Positions 54,026 to 61,776 of a DNA stretch of 64,000 nucleotides are shown in pieces. Under the pieces are notes generated by a model. That model did no database searches and was not told the origin of the DNA. It worked only from the letters and a program-made list of their open reading frames with translations. The translations under genes and the position numbers were made by a program. Source of the stretch: Streptomyces sp. NRRL S-646 (GTDB lineage Bacteria; Actinomycetota; Actinomycetes; Streptomycetales; Streptomycetaceae); NCBI RefSeq assembly GCF_000720765.1, contig NZ_JODC01000009.1, forward strand, positions 62,001-126,000. Reading direction: 5' to 3'. Position 1 is the first letter of the stretch, and each line of letters starts with the position of its first letter.

Positions 54026-55225
54026 TCAACCCGCCTCGGCAGCAGGCGCCGGAGCCGGGTGACGCTCGGCGGGGGCGCCCGCACCTGCCACCGTCATCCT
54101 GAGCAGGGGCAGAGAGGCGACGAAGGTGCCGAGAGCCAGAAGGACGCTGAGTACGCCGGCTCCCGCCGCGTCCAGGACGGCGCCGACGGCCAGGGGTCCG
54201 ATGCCGGTGCCCAGCGCGCCCGCGCCGCTGAGGGACGCGACCAGGCGCCCTGTCGGGTCGATGAGCGCGGCGGCGGCCAGCATCTGCACCAGGACGGCCA
54301 GTTGGCACCCCTGCCAGATCACGGCTGCGGCGATGAAGAGCACGGTGTCGTGGGTGGAGATCAGGACGGCCATCGCCAGGGCCTGTGCGGTGACGAACGC
54401 CGCCATCGACCGCATGCGCCCGAAGCGGCGTGCGGCTGCGGGGCCGACGACCGCGCCGACGAGTGCCACCACGCTCGAGACCGCGAGGACCGCCGACACG
54501 AGCGAGTCCGACATGGCGGTGTGCTGACGTCCCAGCACCGCGGCATACGACCAGGCCCCCTGGGTGACTGCCCACAGGAGCGCCGTTCCCGCCAGCAGGA
54601 TCACCGAAGGGCGGGCCGCGACGCCGTTGCCGTCCGCGCCGTGGCAGGTGCCACCGGAGGCCGGGGGGCCGTCCGGAAGCCTGCGCACGAGGGGCCAGGC
54701 GGCCATGCAGCACAGCGCCATGAGGACGAACCCGGTGCCCTCCCCCAGGTCGTGGTTGGCTGCGGGAACCGCCATGATCAGCAGCGCCGTCACCGCGACC
54801 GTCCCCGAGATGGTGACCGCGGACGCCTTGTCCGCGTCGTCGGTGGCGGCGAGCGCCGCTGTGGCCGCGGCGTAGACCGCACCGAGTCCTGCTCCCAGGA
54901 CCAGGTTCGCCAGGATCAGGGTCACCGCGTCGGGCGCTGCCGTCGCGGCCAGGAAGCCGACTCCCGCGCAGGCGAGGCCGAGGCGGGTCAGCCCCACGCG
55001 GCCCGGCCGCGCGGCCCGTCGGGCCAGCAGCAGGGTCACGACGGCGGTCGCCAGCAGCTGGGTCGCGGCGACGAGTCCGGCACCGGAGTTGGACATGGCG
55101 AAGCGCGAGGCGAAGTCGTCGACGAAGACGGGCATCACATTTGCGCCGCCGTTGCCGAGCGTCACTCCGGCGATGAGCGCCACCGCGACACCGGAGGTGA
55201 GAACGGTGCCGCCGCGCGCCTTCAC
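54026..55225 (-). CDS. MFS transporter (DHA1-like)
   Basis: A 399-residue, 12-helix membrane protein: GVAVALIAGVTLGNGGANVMPVF at the N-terminus, LAATAAPDAVTLILANLVLG, then helix pairs to VLSVLLALGTFVASLPLLRM. A charged central loop (RLPDGPPASGGTC) separates two six-helix halves. The substrate is unknown. It lies downstream of the P450 gene in the same direction, with a hairpin between them. Export of a P450 product is possible. Confidence 0.82.
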   Translation of the reverse strand: MKARGGTVLTSGVAVALIAGVTLGNGGANVMPVFVDDFASRFAMSNSGAGLVAATQLLATAVVTLLLARRAARPGRVGLTRLGLACAGVGFLAATAAPDAVTLILANLVLGAGLGAVYAAATAALAATDDADKASAVTISGTVAVTALLIMAVPAANHDLGEGTGFVLMALCCMAAWPLVRRLPDGPPASGGTCHGADGNGVAARPSVILLAGTALLWAVTQGAWSYAAVLGRQHTAMSDSLVSAVLAVSSVVALVGAVVGPAAARRFGRMRSMAAFVTAQALAMAVLISTHDTVLFIAAAVIWQGCQLAVLVQMLAAAALIDPTGRLVASLSGAGALGTGIGPLAVGAVLDAAGAGVLSVLLALGTFVASLPLLRMTVAGAGAPAERHPAPAPAAEAG

Positions 55226-55346
55226 CGGCCGCTCATTTGCAACGAGAACGAGTGCGGGAAGAGGACGGGTCCTGGGCGGACCGCCGAGCGTTCGACAGGC
55301 ATGGCAACCTCACGTGGGGGAGAGCAGGTGGCGTTCGGAACGGGGA

Positions 55347-55375
55347 GGGCACGGGCGCTGCGGACGCCCGTGCCC
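55347..55375 (-). terminator. Terminator of the CYP102-type gene
   Basis: Inverted repeat GGGCACGGGCG / CGCCCGTGCCC with a 7-base loop, 22 bases after the P450 stop. Confidence 0.7.
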
Positions 55376-55396
55376 CGCGGCGGGGATGCGGTGTGT

Positions 55397-58300
55397 TCAG
55401 CCGGCCCAGACGTCCTCGACGTAGGTGCCGGACTCGATCAGGGCGGCGAGCCAGGCGGTGGCCTCTTCGTCGTCCGCGCCCGTGTACTTCCGGTAGACGG
55501 CCATGAACGCCTCGCGCACGGCGGGAGCCATGCGGCGGCCGTCGCCGCAGATGTAGACGCGTCCGCCGGCCTCCAGCGCGGCCCAGACCTCGTCGCTCTC
55601 CTTCGCGATGCGGTCCTGCACATAGCGGGCGCCGTTCTCGGGCGCGCAGGCGAAGGTGGGGCGCATGCTGACGGCTCCGGCCGCCTCGGCCAGCTCGAAT
55701 TCCTCGCGGTGGAGGTAGTCGACGGCGGGGTGGTCGCAGCCGAAGTAGCACAGCAGCGTCCCGGTCGCTCCCGTGTGCTTGCGGTCGAGGACGGCTCCGC
55801 GGAAGGGGGCCAGACCGGTGCCGGCGCTGATCAGGATGACGGGGACGGACGGGTCCTGCGGCAGGCGGAACGACTCGCTGCACGGAAGCACCCTGGCCTG
55901 GACGGTGTCCCCGGCCCGAACGGTCTGGATGTAGTGCGAGGCGATGCCCTGGAACGTTCCTTCGCCACCGCGGTGGGGTGCCGCCAGCAGCGAGATCATC
56001 AGGTCCACCTCGCCCGGGGCAGCCTGCGCGGAGGAGGAGATCGAGTAGTGACGCGGGCGCAGCACGGGGAGCAGTTCGAGGAAGCGCTCGAACGGCAACT
56101 CGCAGGCGTGGTAGCGCTCCAGCAGGTCCAGGACGCTCCGCCCGGCGGCCGTCACCTGCTCACGGAAGGCTTCGGGTTCCGCCGCCGCCAGCTCTGCCAG
56201 GGGGCGCTTCTCCGGTGGGCAGGCCGTGTGCTCGGCGAGCACCGCGACCTGCTCCTGGGTCGCCGCGTCCTGTAGTTCGACGAAGTCGGTCAGCAGCCGG
56301 CGCAGGGTCAGGGGGCGGTCGACGGGCAGGATGTTGCGGCTGCGGCGGCGGGCGCGCAGCTGGACGGTGCGGTCCAGGTCGAGGCCGAACCGGTCGGCGA
56401 CCCGCTGGACCAGGGCGTCGGGATTGCGCGGGAGTACGGCCAGGTGGTCGCCGGTTCGGTAGGTGACGCCCTCGGGCAGCCGCAGCCGCACGAAGCGCTT
56501 GGAACGGCCGAGCCCATGGTCCATGTCGACGAGTTCGTAGGCGTCGAGCACCTCCATCGGCTGGACGCCGTGGCGTGCCGCGAGCCCGCCGATGACCGAG
56601 TCGGTCGTGTCCTGCAGCTCGTACAGCCCCGCGTCCTGGTCGGTCTCCGTCTCCACCGCAGCCGCCTCGCCTTCGGCTCCGTACCGGTCGAGCAGGGCGG
56701 CCCACAGGTCACCCGTCCACCGGTCGACGGTGCCGCCGAAGTCCCCGGAGGCGTCGGCGGCACCGCGCTCCAGCAGGCGTACGGCGCCCGCGGCGGTGAG
56801 CCGTTCGTCGATGAGGGTGGGGACGCGCTGGTAGGTGGCGGCCCAGTTGCGGTCTCCGACGCCGAGTACGGCGTACTGGACTCCGTCGAGCGAGCCCGGC
56901 TCAAGTCCCTCCAGCCAGGCGACGAACTCCGTGGCGTCGTCGGTCGGCCTGCCGTTGTAGGAGGCGGCCACGATCACCACGGGCCCGGCGTCGGGCGCCA
57001 GTTTGCCCACCGCTTCGTTGAGGGGCGTGACGGTCGCGGTGAATCCGCGTTCGCCGCCGTCCTCGGCCAGATCGCGGGCGATGCCCGCGCAGGTCCCCAG
57101 GTTGGAGCCGTGCAGGAGGGTCAGTGCGGTGCCGGTGACGCGCCGGGCCGCGGGCCGCTCCAGGGTCGCGGGTGCGCCGGTCACGGCGGCGGGCCGGCGC
57201 CGCTCCGCGGCGGCCCGCCGGGCCAGGTCGAGGGTGAACTCGTCGGGCTTGAGAGTGAGGGACTGCTTGATCTTCAGCTGGTAGTCGGTGTGGTCGATCA
57301 GGCGGTAGCGGTGCACCAGGAGCGCGAGGACCAGGGTCGCCTCGTGCAGCGCGAACTGGCGGCCGATGCAGGCGCGTTCACCGTTGCCGAACGGCTTGAA
57401 CAGATGGACGGGGCGTGCTTCCTCCCGCTCGGGCAGGAACCGGTCGGGGTCGAACAGCTCCACGTTCTCGCCCCAGGCCGGGTCCCGGTGGAGCTGCGGA
57501 ATGAGCACCAGCAGCGACTCGCCCTTGCGCACGGCGTACTTCCCGCCGATGACGGTGTCCTCAAGCGGCTCCACCGCATAAACAGGCGCCGTGGGCCACA
57601 ACCGCAGGCCCTCGTTGAGCACCTGACGGATGTACGTCAGTTTCCCGATGTCCGCGTAGTCCGGTTCGGGCGCGTCCGTGTCGCCCCACAGCGCGTCGAC
57701 CTCCCCCTGGGCACGGGCCAGGACCTCGGGGTGCTTGGTCAGGTAGTAGAGCGCGAAGGACAGCGCCCCGCTGGTGGTCTCGTGCCCGGCGATGAGGAAC
57801 GTGATCGCCTGGTGACGGATGTTCACGTCGTCGAGCGGTTCGCCCGTGACGGCGTCGCGGGTGTTCAGCATCCGCCCGAGCAGGTCGTCGGTGCTCTGGT
57901 CGCCGGAAGCCCTGCGCTGCCGGATCACGTCGTCGACCAGGTCCTGCATCAGGGTCACGTCCCCGCGGAACTGTTCGGCCTGCCGCCACTTGAAGAGGTC
58001 CGTACCGGGGATCGACTCCCCTTTGGCCTGCGCGAAGCCGAGCGCCCGTGACAGCGAGGTGACGAAGGGGTGGGCCTCTTCGCGGGCGAACGACTCGAAG
58101 TCGTAGCCGAAGCCGCACAGGCCGATGGTGTCGAAGGTGAGCCGGGTCATGTCGGCGGCGACGTCCACGGGCTCCGTGCCTGCCGCCCGGTCCCACTTCC
58201 CTGTCAGCTCCCGGGCGACCTTGAGCATCGTCGCGTGGTAGCCGCGCATCGCACCGAGCGAGAACGCCGGCATGAGGATGTCGTGCGCCTTGCGCCAGTT

Positions 58301-58606
58301 CGGCTCGTCGTTGAAGGCCGTGAACAGCCCGTCTCCGCCGATCGCCCGGAGGACGACGAGGTCGGGGTGGACGTTCTTGCGGAAGCGGGTCTCGTCGGCG
58401 AGTTCGGTGACGAGGTCCAGGCCGGAGACGAGGTTGATGTCGTTGCCGAAGATCCGGAGCCGGAAGAGCGGCCCCAGCTCCTTGGCCTCCTTCATCACAT
58501 GGAGCAGGCCGTCGGCACCGCTGGGGACGCTGAACGCGTGGCCGACCAGCGGGAGGGCCGGACGCTGGGGGATCGGCTCGGTTCCACGCAGGGGCGTCTT
58601 GGTCAT
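55397..58606 (-). CDS. Self-sufficient P450 - CPR fusion (CYP102 / P450 BM3 type)
   Basis: 1069 residues from ATG 58606 (MTKTPLRGTEPIPQRPALPL), with GAAAGG nine bases before. The P450 part has the I-helix AGHETTSG near 272, E-x-x-R in LNEGLRLWPT and haem-Cys FGNGERACIG near 408. An FMN domain begins near 496 (LLHGSNLGTCAG), then FAD and NADPH domains (RHYSISSS, ISAGTGLAPFRG, YICGDGRRM). The final DVWAG is the same as in Bacillus P450 BM3. Such enzymes hydroxylate long-chain fatty acids with NADPH and O2 without partner proteins. A strong promoter overlapped by a perfect palindrome lies upstream. Confidence 0.93.
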   Translation of the reverse strand: MTKTPLRGTEPIPQRPALPLVGHAFSVPSGADGLLHVMKEAKELGPLFRLRIFGNDINLVSGLDLVTELADETRFRKNVHPDLVVLRAIGGDGLFTAFNDEPNWRKAHDILMPAFSLGAMRGYHATMLKVARELTGKWDRAAGTEPVDVAADMTRLTFDTIGLCGFGYDFESFAREEAHPFVTSLSRALGFAQAKGESIPGTDLFKWRQAEQFRGDVTLMQDLVDDVIRQRRASGDQSTDDLLGRMLNTRDAVTGEPLDDVNIRHQAITFLIAGHETTSGALSFALYYLTKHPEVLARAQGEVDALWGDTDAPEPDYADIGKLTYIRQVLNEGLRLWPTAPVYAVEPLEDTVIGGKYAVRKGESLLVLIPQLHRDPAWGENVELFDPDRFLPEREEARPVHLFKPFGNGERACIGRQFALHEATLVLALLVHRYRLIDHTDYQLKIKQSLTLKPDEFTLDLARRAAAERRRPAAVTGAPATLERPAARRVTGTALTLLHGSNLGTCAGIARDLAEDGGERGFTATVTPLNEAVGKLAPDAGPVVIVAASYNGRPTDDATEFVAWLEGLEPGSLDGVQYAVLGVGDRNWAATYQRVPTLIDERLTAAGAVRLLERGAADASGDFGGTVDRWTGDLWAALLDRYGAEGEAAAVETETDQDAGLYELQDTTDSVIGGLAARHGVQPMEVLDAYELVDMDHGLGRSKRFVRLRLPEGVTYRTGDHLAVLPRNPDALVQRVADRFGLDLDRTVQLRARRRSRNILPVDRPLTLRRLLTDFVELQDAATQEQVAVLAEHTACPPEKRPLAELAAAEPEAFREQVTAAGRSVLDLLERYHACELPFERFLELLPVLRPRHYSISSSAQAAPGEVDLMISLLAAPHRGGEGTFQGIASHYIQTVRAGDTVQARVLPCSESFRLPQDPSVPVILISAGTGLAPFRGAVLDRKHTGATGTLLCYFGCDHPAVDYLHREEFELAEAAGAVSMRPTFACAPENGARYVQDRIAKESDEVWAALEAGGRVYICGDGRRMAPAVREAFMAVYRKYTGADDEEATAWLAALIESGTYVEDVWAG

Positions 58607-58646
58607 GGGTCTGCCTTTCGTGCCGCACCGGCTGTCGCTTGTGATC

Positions 58647-58680
58647 AACATACACACGACATTGTCACTCGACAATGTCG
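58647..58680 (-). promoter_or_regulatory. Promoter and palindromic operator of the CYP102-type gene
   Basis: On the minus strand a -35 TTGTCG and -10 TATGTT are exactly 17 bases apart. The -35 and spacer are covered by a perfect palindrome CGACATTGT - 6 - ACAATGTCG (58657-58680). A repressor bound here would block RNA polymerase. In Bacillus the CYP102 gene is controlled by a TetR-type repressor (Bm3R1) at a palindrome, so the TetR gene at 53194 is the first candidate. Confidence 0.7.
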
Positions 58681-58922
58681 AGCGATTGTGTTGCATGACA
58701 CGGTCGATCGACAGAACCGTCGGGCCGTTCAGTGCATCGGGAGGGAGGTCGCGGGCGTCGTTCACACGCTCAGGTGTGTGACCTGGCGGTGAGGCCTTAT
58801 GGCGTTCGGGCCTCTCGGCGCCGGTCGTTACGTCTGTCGGCAGGGGGTACCCGTGGGACGCTGCCGGTTCGCCCCGGTGGCGCTCGTCCTCGGCGGAAGG
58901 CACCAGGCTGATGGAGACACCC

Positions 58923-59600
58923 ATGACCACCAGCCGCTCGATCGTCGCCGCCCCGCCCCGTTGCTGGGTCCCGCGGGGCGTCTATCCCCCGCAGACCGAC
59001 ACCCGGCTGCTGCGGCGGGCGATGTGCCGCGAGGCGATCACGGAACGTACGGACGTGCTGGACCTGGGCACCGGTAGCGGAGTGCTCGCGGTGGAGGCGG
59101 CGCGGCTCGGCGGCCGGGTCACCGCCGTCGACATCTCCTGGCGGGCGGTTGCGGCCACCTGGTTCAACGCCCTGCTGAACGGCCAGACCCTGCGCGTGCG
59201 CCACGGCGACCTCGCCTCGGCCGTGCGCGGCCGCCGCTTCGACCTCGTGGTCGCCAACCCGCCCTATGTGCCCGCCCAGGACGAGACGCCGCCCGTGGGT
59301 GCCGCCCGGGCCTGGGACGCCGGTCCGGACGGCCGGCTGCTGATCGACCGCATCTGCGACACCGCGTCGACGTTCCTGCGGCCGACGGGCGCACTGCTGA
59401 TCGTGCACTCGCATCTGTGCGGCATCGACGCCACAGTGGTGCGCCTCGCGAACGCCGGTCTGCGGGCCGAGGTCGTCGACCGGACCCGGCTCCCGTTCGG
59501 CAGCGTGCTGCGTTCACGGCTCGGCTGGCTGCGCGACCGGGGGCTGACGGCCGGCGGTACGACGGAGGAGCTGGTGGTGATCCGTGCCGAACACACCTGA
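58923..59600 (+). CDS. HemK2/MTQ2-like SAM methyltransferase
   Basis: 225 residues from ATG 58923 (MTTSRSIVAAPPRCWVPRGV). GGAG is six bases upstream. ATG 58911 is the alternative. SAM motif I is VLDLGTGSGVLAVEAARLGG, the acidic motif is VTAVDISWRAV, and the catalytic motif is DLVVANPPYVP (NPPY), the signature of methyltransferases acting on Gln or Asn amide N or on nucleic-acid amines. It is not the main PrmC, which has a longer N-terminal domain. The GTG of the next gene overlaps its end by 17 bases. Confidence 0.85.
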   Translation: MTTSRSIVAAPPRCWVPRGVYPPQTDTRLLRRAMCREAITERTDVLDLGTGSGVLAVEAARLGGRVTAVDISWRAVAATWFNALLNGQTLRVRHGDLASAVRGRRFDLVVANPPYVPAQDETPPVGAARAWDAGPDGRLLIDRICDTASTFLRPTGALLIVHSHLCGIDATVVRLANAGLRAEVVDRTRLPFGSVLRSRLGWLRDRGLTAGGTTEELVVIRAEHT

Positions 59601-59805
59601 CCGGCCCCGCCGGGTTCGCGTCCAGCGCGACGGGCCCCTCCTCATCGAGGGACCGGTCGAAGTGGTGGACGAGAACGGCGAGGTGACGGTCTCCCGGCGC
59701 TTCACCGTGGCCGTCTGCACCTGCCGCCGCAGCCGTACGTACCCCTGGTGCGACACCAGCCATCGCCGCCGCGGCGGGCGGCCCTGCGAAGGCGGCCCCG
59801 AATGA
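59584..59805 (+). CDS. CDGSH iron-sulfur domain protein
   Basis: A 73-residue protein starting at GTG 59584 inside the methyltransferase gene. It contains CTCRRSRTYPWCDTSH, the C-x-C-x9-C-x3-H ligand set of CDGSH (mitoNEET-type) 2Fe-2S clusters. The usual G of C-D-G-S-H is Thr. It is probably an electron carrier or iron sensor. Its stop overlaps the start of the next gene (ATGA). Confidence 0.88.
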   Translation: MPNTPDRPRRVRVQRDGPLLIEGPVEVVDENGEVTVSRRFTVAVCTCRRSRTYPWCDTSHRRRGGRPCEGGPE

Positions 59806-60839
59806 CCACGACCCGCCCCCGCGACCAGTCTCGCCACCGGCCGCCGCCACTGCCCGAACCGCGGGGGCCGCTCTCAGGCGCCGTGCTGGCCCTGCTGCGG
59901 GGACCGGCCCCCGACCGCATTCCGCCCCCGGCGCGCTGCTCGCCGTACGGCGAGGATCTGCAGCTCGCCCTCTACGTCCTCTACGAGCTGCACTACGAGG
60001 GCTTCCAGGGCGTGCCCGACGGGCTCGAGTGGGACAGCGGTCTGCTGGCCTGCCGCGCCGAGATCGAGGACCGCTTTCTCGGGGCACTGCGCGCGGACGT
60101 GCCGGTGGACGCCTCCGACACGGCCCGGCAGGCACTGGACGAACTGCAGGTCGAACCGGTGGACGCCGTCGGCAGCGTCTCGCACTTCCTGCGCGACGAA
60201 GGCGATCTCGGCCACCTGCGGGAGTATGCGGCCCTGCGCTCGCTCTACCACCTCAAGGAAGCGGATCCGCACGCCTGGGTCATCCCCCGGCTGCACGGCC
60301 GGGCCAAGGCGGCGATGGTCGCCGTCGAGTTCGACGAGTTCGGCGCGGGCCGCGCGGACGAGATCCACGCGCAGCTGTACGCCGACCTCATGGCGGATCT
60401 GGGGCTGGAGACGGCATACGGGCACTACGTCGACACCGCCCCCGCCGAGGCGCTCGCCACCGTCAATCTGATGTCCCTGTTCGGTCTGCACCGGGCGCTG
60501 CGCGGCGCGCTCGTCGGGCACTTCGCCGCCGTCGAGGTGACCTCGTCCCCGGCCTCCCGCCGCCTCGCCGAAGCAATGGGCCGGGCCGGGGCCGGAGCGG
60601 CGGCCGTGCGGTTCTACACCGAGCACGTGGAGGCCGACGCCGTGCACGAACAGGTCGTACGGCATGACGTCGTGGGCGGCCTCCTGGAGAGCGAACCGGG
60701 CCTGGAGGCCGACGTCGTCTTCGGGATCCGCACGACCACCCACCTGGAGGACGCCCTGGCGGCCAGGCTGCTGGCGGACTGGCGGCGGAGACGGCCGGCA
60801 CGACCGGACCGGGCCGAGTCTGCGGGTTCTGCTGGGTGA
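59802..60839 (+). CDS. Iron-containing redox enzyme (haem-oxygenase-like diiron fold)
   Basis: 345 residues from ATG 59802. The N-terminus is Pro/Arg-rich. The helical core has acidic and His residues spaced as in haem-oxygenase-like diiron proteins: YELHYEGFQGV, FLRDEGDLGHLREYAALRS, VAVEFDEFGAGRADEIHAQL and RFYTEHVEADAVHEQVV. Members of this superfamily do varied O2 chemistry (decarboxylation, N-oxygenation). The substrate is unknown. It is translationally coupled to the CDGSH gene, which may supply electrons. Confidence 0.82.
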   Translation: MTTTRPRDQSRHRPPPLPEPRGPLSGAVLALLRGPAPDRIPPPARCSPYGEDLQLALYVLYELHYEGFQGVPDGLEWDSGLLACRAEIEDRFLGALRADVPVDASDTARQALDELQVEPVDAVGSVSHFLRDEGDLGHLREYAALRSLYHLKEADPHAWVIPRLHGRAKAAMVAVEFDEFGAGRADEIHAQLYADLMADLGLETAYGHYVDTAPAEALATVNLMSLFGLHRALRGALVGHFAAVEVTSSPASRRLAEAMGRAGAGAAAVRFYTEHVEADAVHEQVVRHDVVGGLLESEPGLEADVVFGIRTTTHLEDALAARLLADWRRRRPARPDRAESAGSAG

Positions 60840-61256
60840 GGTGGAGGCCCGGCTGACGTTCCTGGGTGCCCCGCGCCGGAGCCGAACTGCCCGGCATCTT
60901 CTGCCCCTGGGCCTGGACCGACATGGACGGGCAGGACGAGGCGGCGCGCACCCCGGAAGGGGTGGCCGTGGCCACCCGCCCCTGCAGGTGGCCGTCTCGT
61001 CGTCGATGCCCTGACGCAAAGAGCCTGATGCGAAGAGGTCGCCCCTGGTTTGGCGGCCGGGCGATCCGCCCCTGCTCCGGAGGCGTGGCAGCGCCCGCGC
61101 CGCTCGACGCGTGGGTAGCGTCGGCACGCGGAGGAGTCGCTGGTTTCCCGCCGGTCGGGGCGGGCACTCGCGAGGCGCTTCTCGCTCGCGGCACGGCTGA
61201 GGAGAACAATGACCGAAGCGTCGCAACGCCTCGACGAAGGCGCGGGGGGGGACTGA
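60840..61256. other. Scar region with no intact gene
   Basis: About 415 bases between the redox gene and the Fpg/Nei remnant. At 61209-61256 a frame starts behind GAGGAG (MTEASQRLDEGAGGD) and stops at once, right at an 8-G run that abuts the broken Fpg gene. It reads like the first codons of a gene whose body is gone. The rest shows no coding signal. Confidence 0.5.
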
Positions 61257-61738
61257 TTGGTGAGGACGGTCTTGATCGTGCCGCGGCGGGCGCAGAGCGC
61301 GGCCTCGAACCGCTCACGGTCCATCTCCAGCGCGTCCGGGCCCTGGCCCGCCAGCAGCCGTCCGACGGCGGATTCGTCCTCGGCCAGCCACAGGCCCTGG
61401 AGCTTGCGCTGGTCGCGGTAGCGGAGCTGGCGGTCGGCGCCCACGGTGAACACCACGCGGTCGTGGGGCTCGACCGCGTCGTCGGGGCGGGCGCAGACCA
61501 GCAGGCCGGTCATGCCGAAGTGGAGCACGAGGGTGGGGCCGCCGGTTCGGGCCAGCAGCCACTTCCCGTGGCGCTCCGCCCCGGTGAAGCGCCGGCCCTC
61601 CAGCGCCTCCCGCAGCCACCGCGCGCTCACCCCGTGCAGTACGCCCGCGTCACGGACGTCGACCTGCCGGATCACCCGGCCCTTCGCGCAGGACACGAAG
61701 ACCCGCCGGAATCCCTCGACGTCCGGCAGCTCGGGCAT
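61257..61738 (-). pseudogene. Truncated Fpg/Nei DNA glycosylase
   Basis: The N-terminus is typical of formamidopyrimidine-DNA glycosylases: MPELPDVEGFRRVF with the catalytic Pro2 and Glu3, RHGKWLLART with the beta-hairpin Lys, VLHFGMTGLLV and LRYRDQRKLQGLWL. After KTVLTNQ the homology stops. The helix-two-turn-helix (G-x-G-N) and the zinc finger are absent and the frame continues into unrelated sequence. More than half the protein is lost, so DNA binding should fail. Confidence 0.8.
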
Positions 61739-61776
61739 GACCGCTCACCTCGCTACGGGAGGCTCCGGCGACTTCG

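Noticed and set aside
56444..58051. Plus-strand frame of 535 codons opposite the P450 gene
   Set aside because: Shadow of the CYP102-type gene, with no ribosome site and no motifs.
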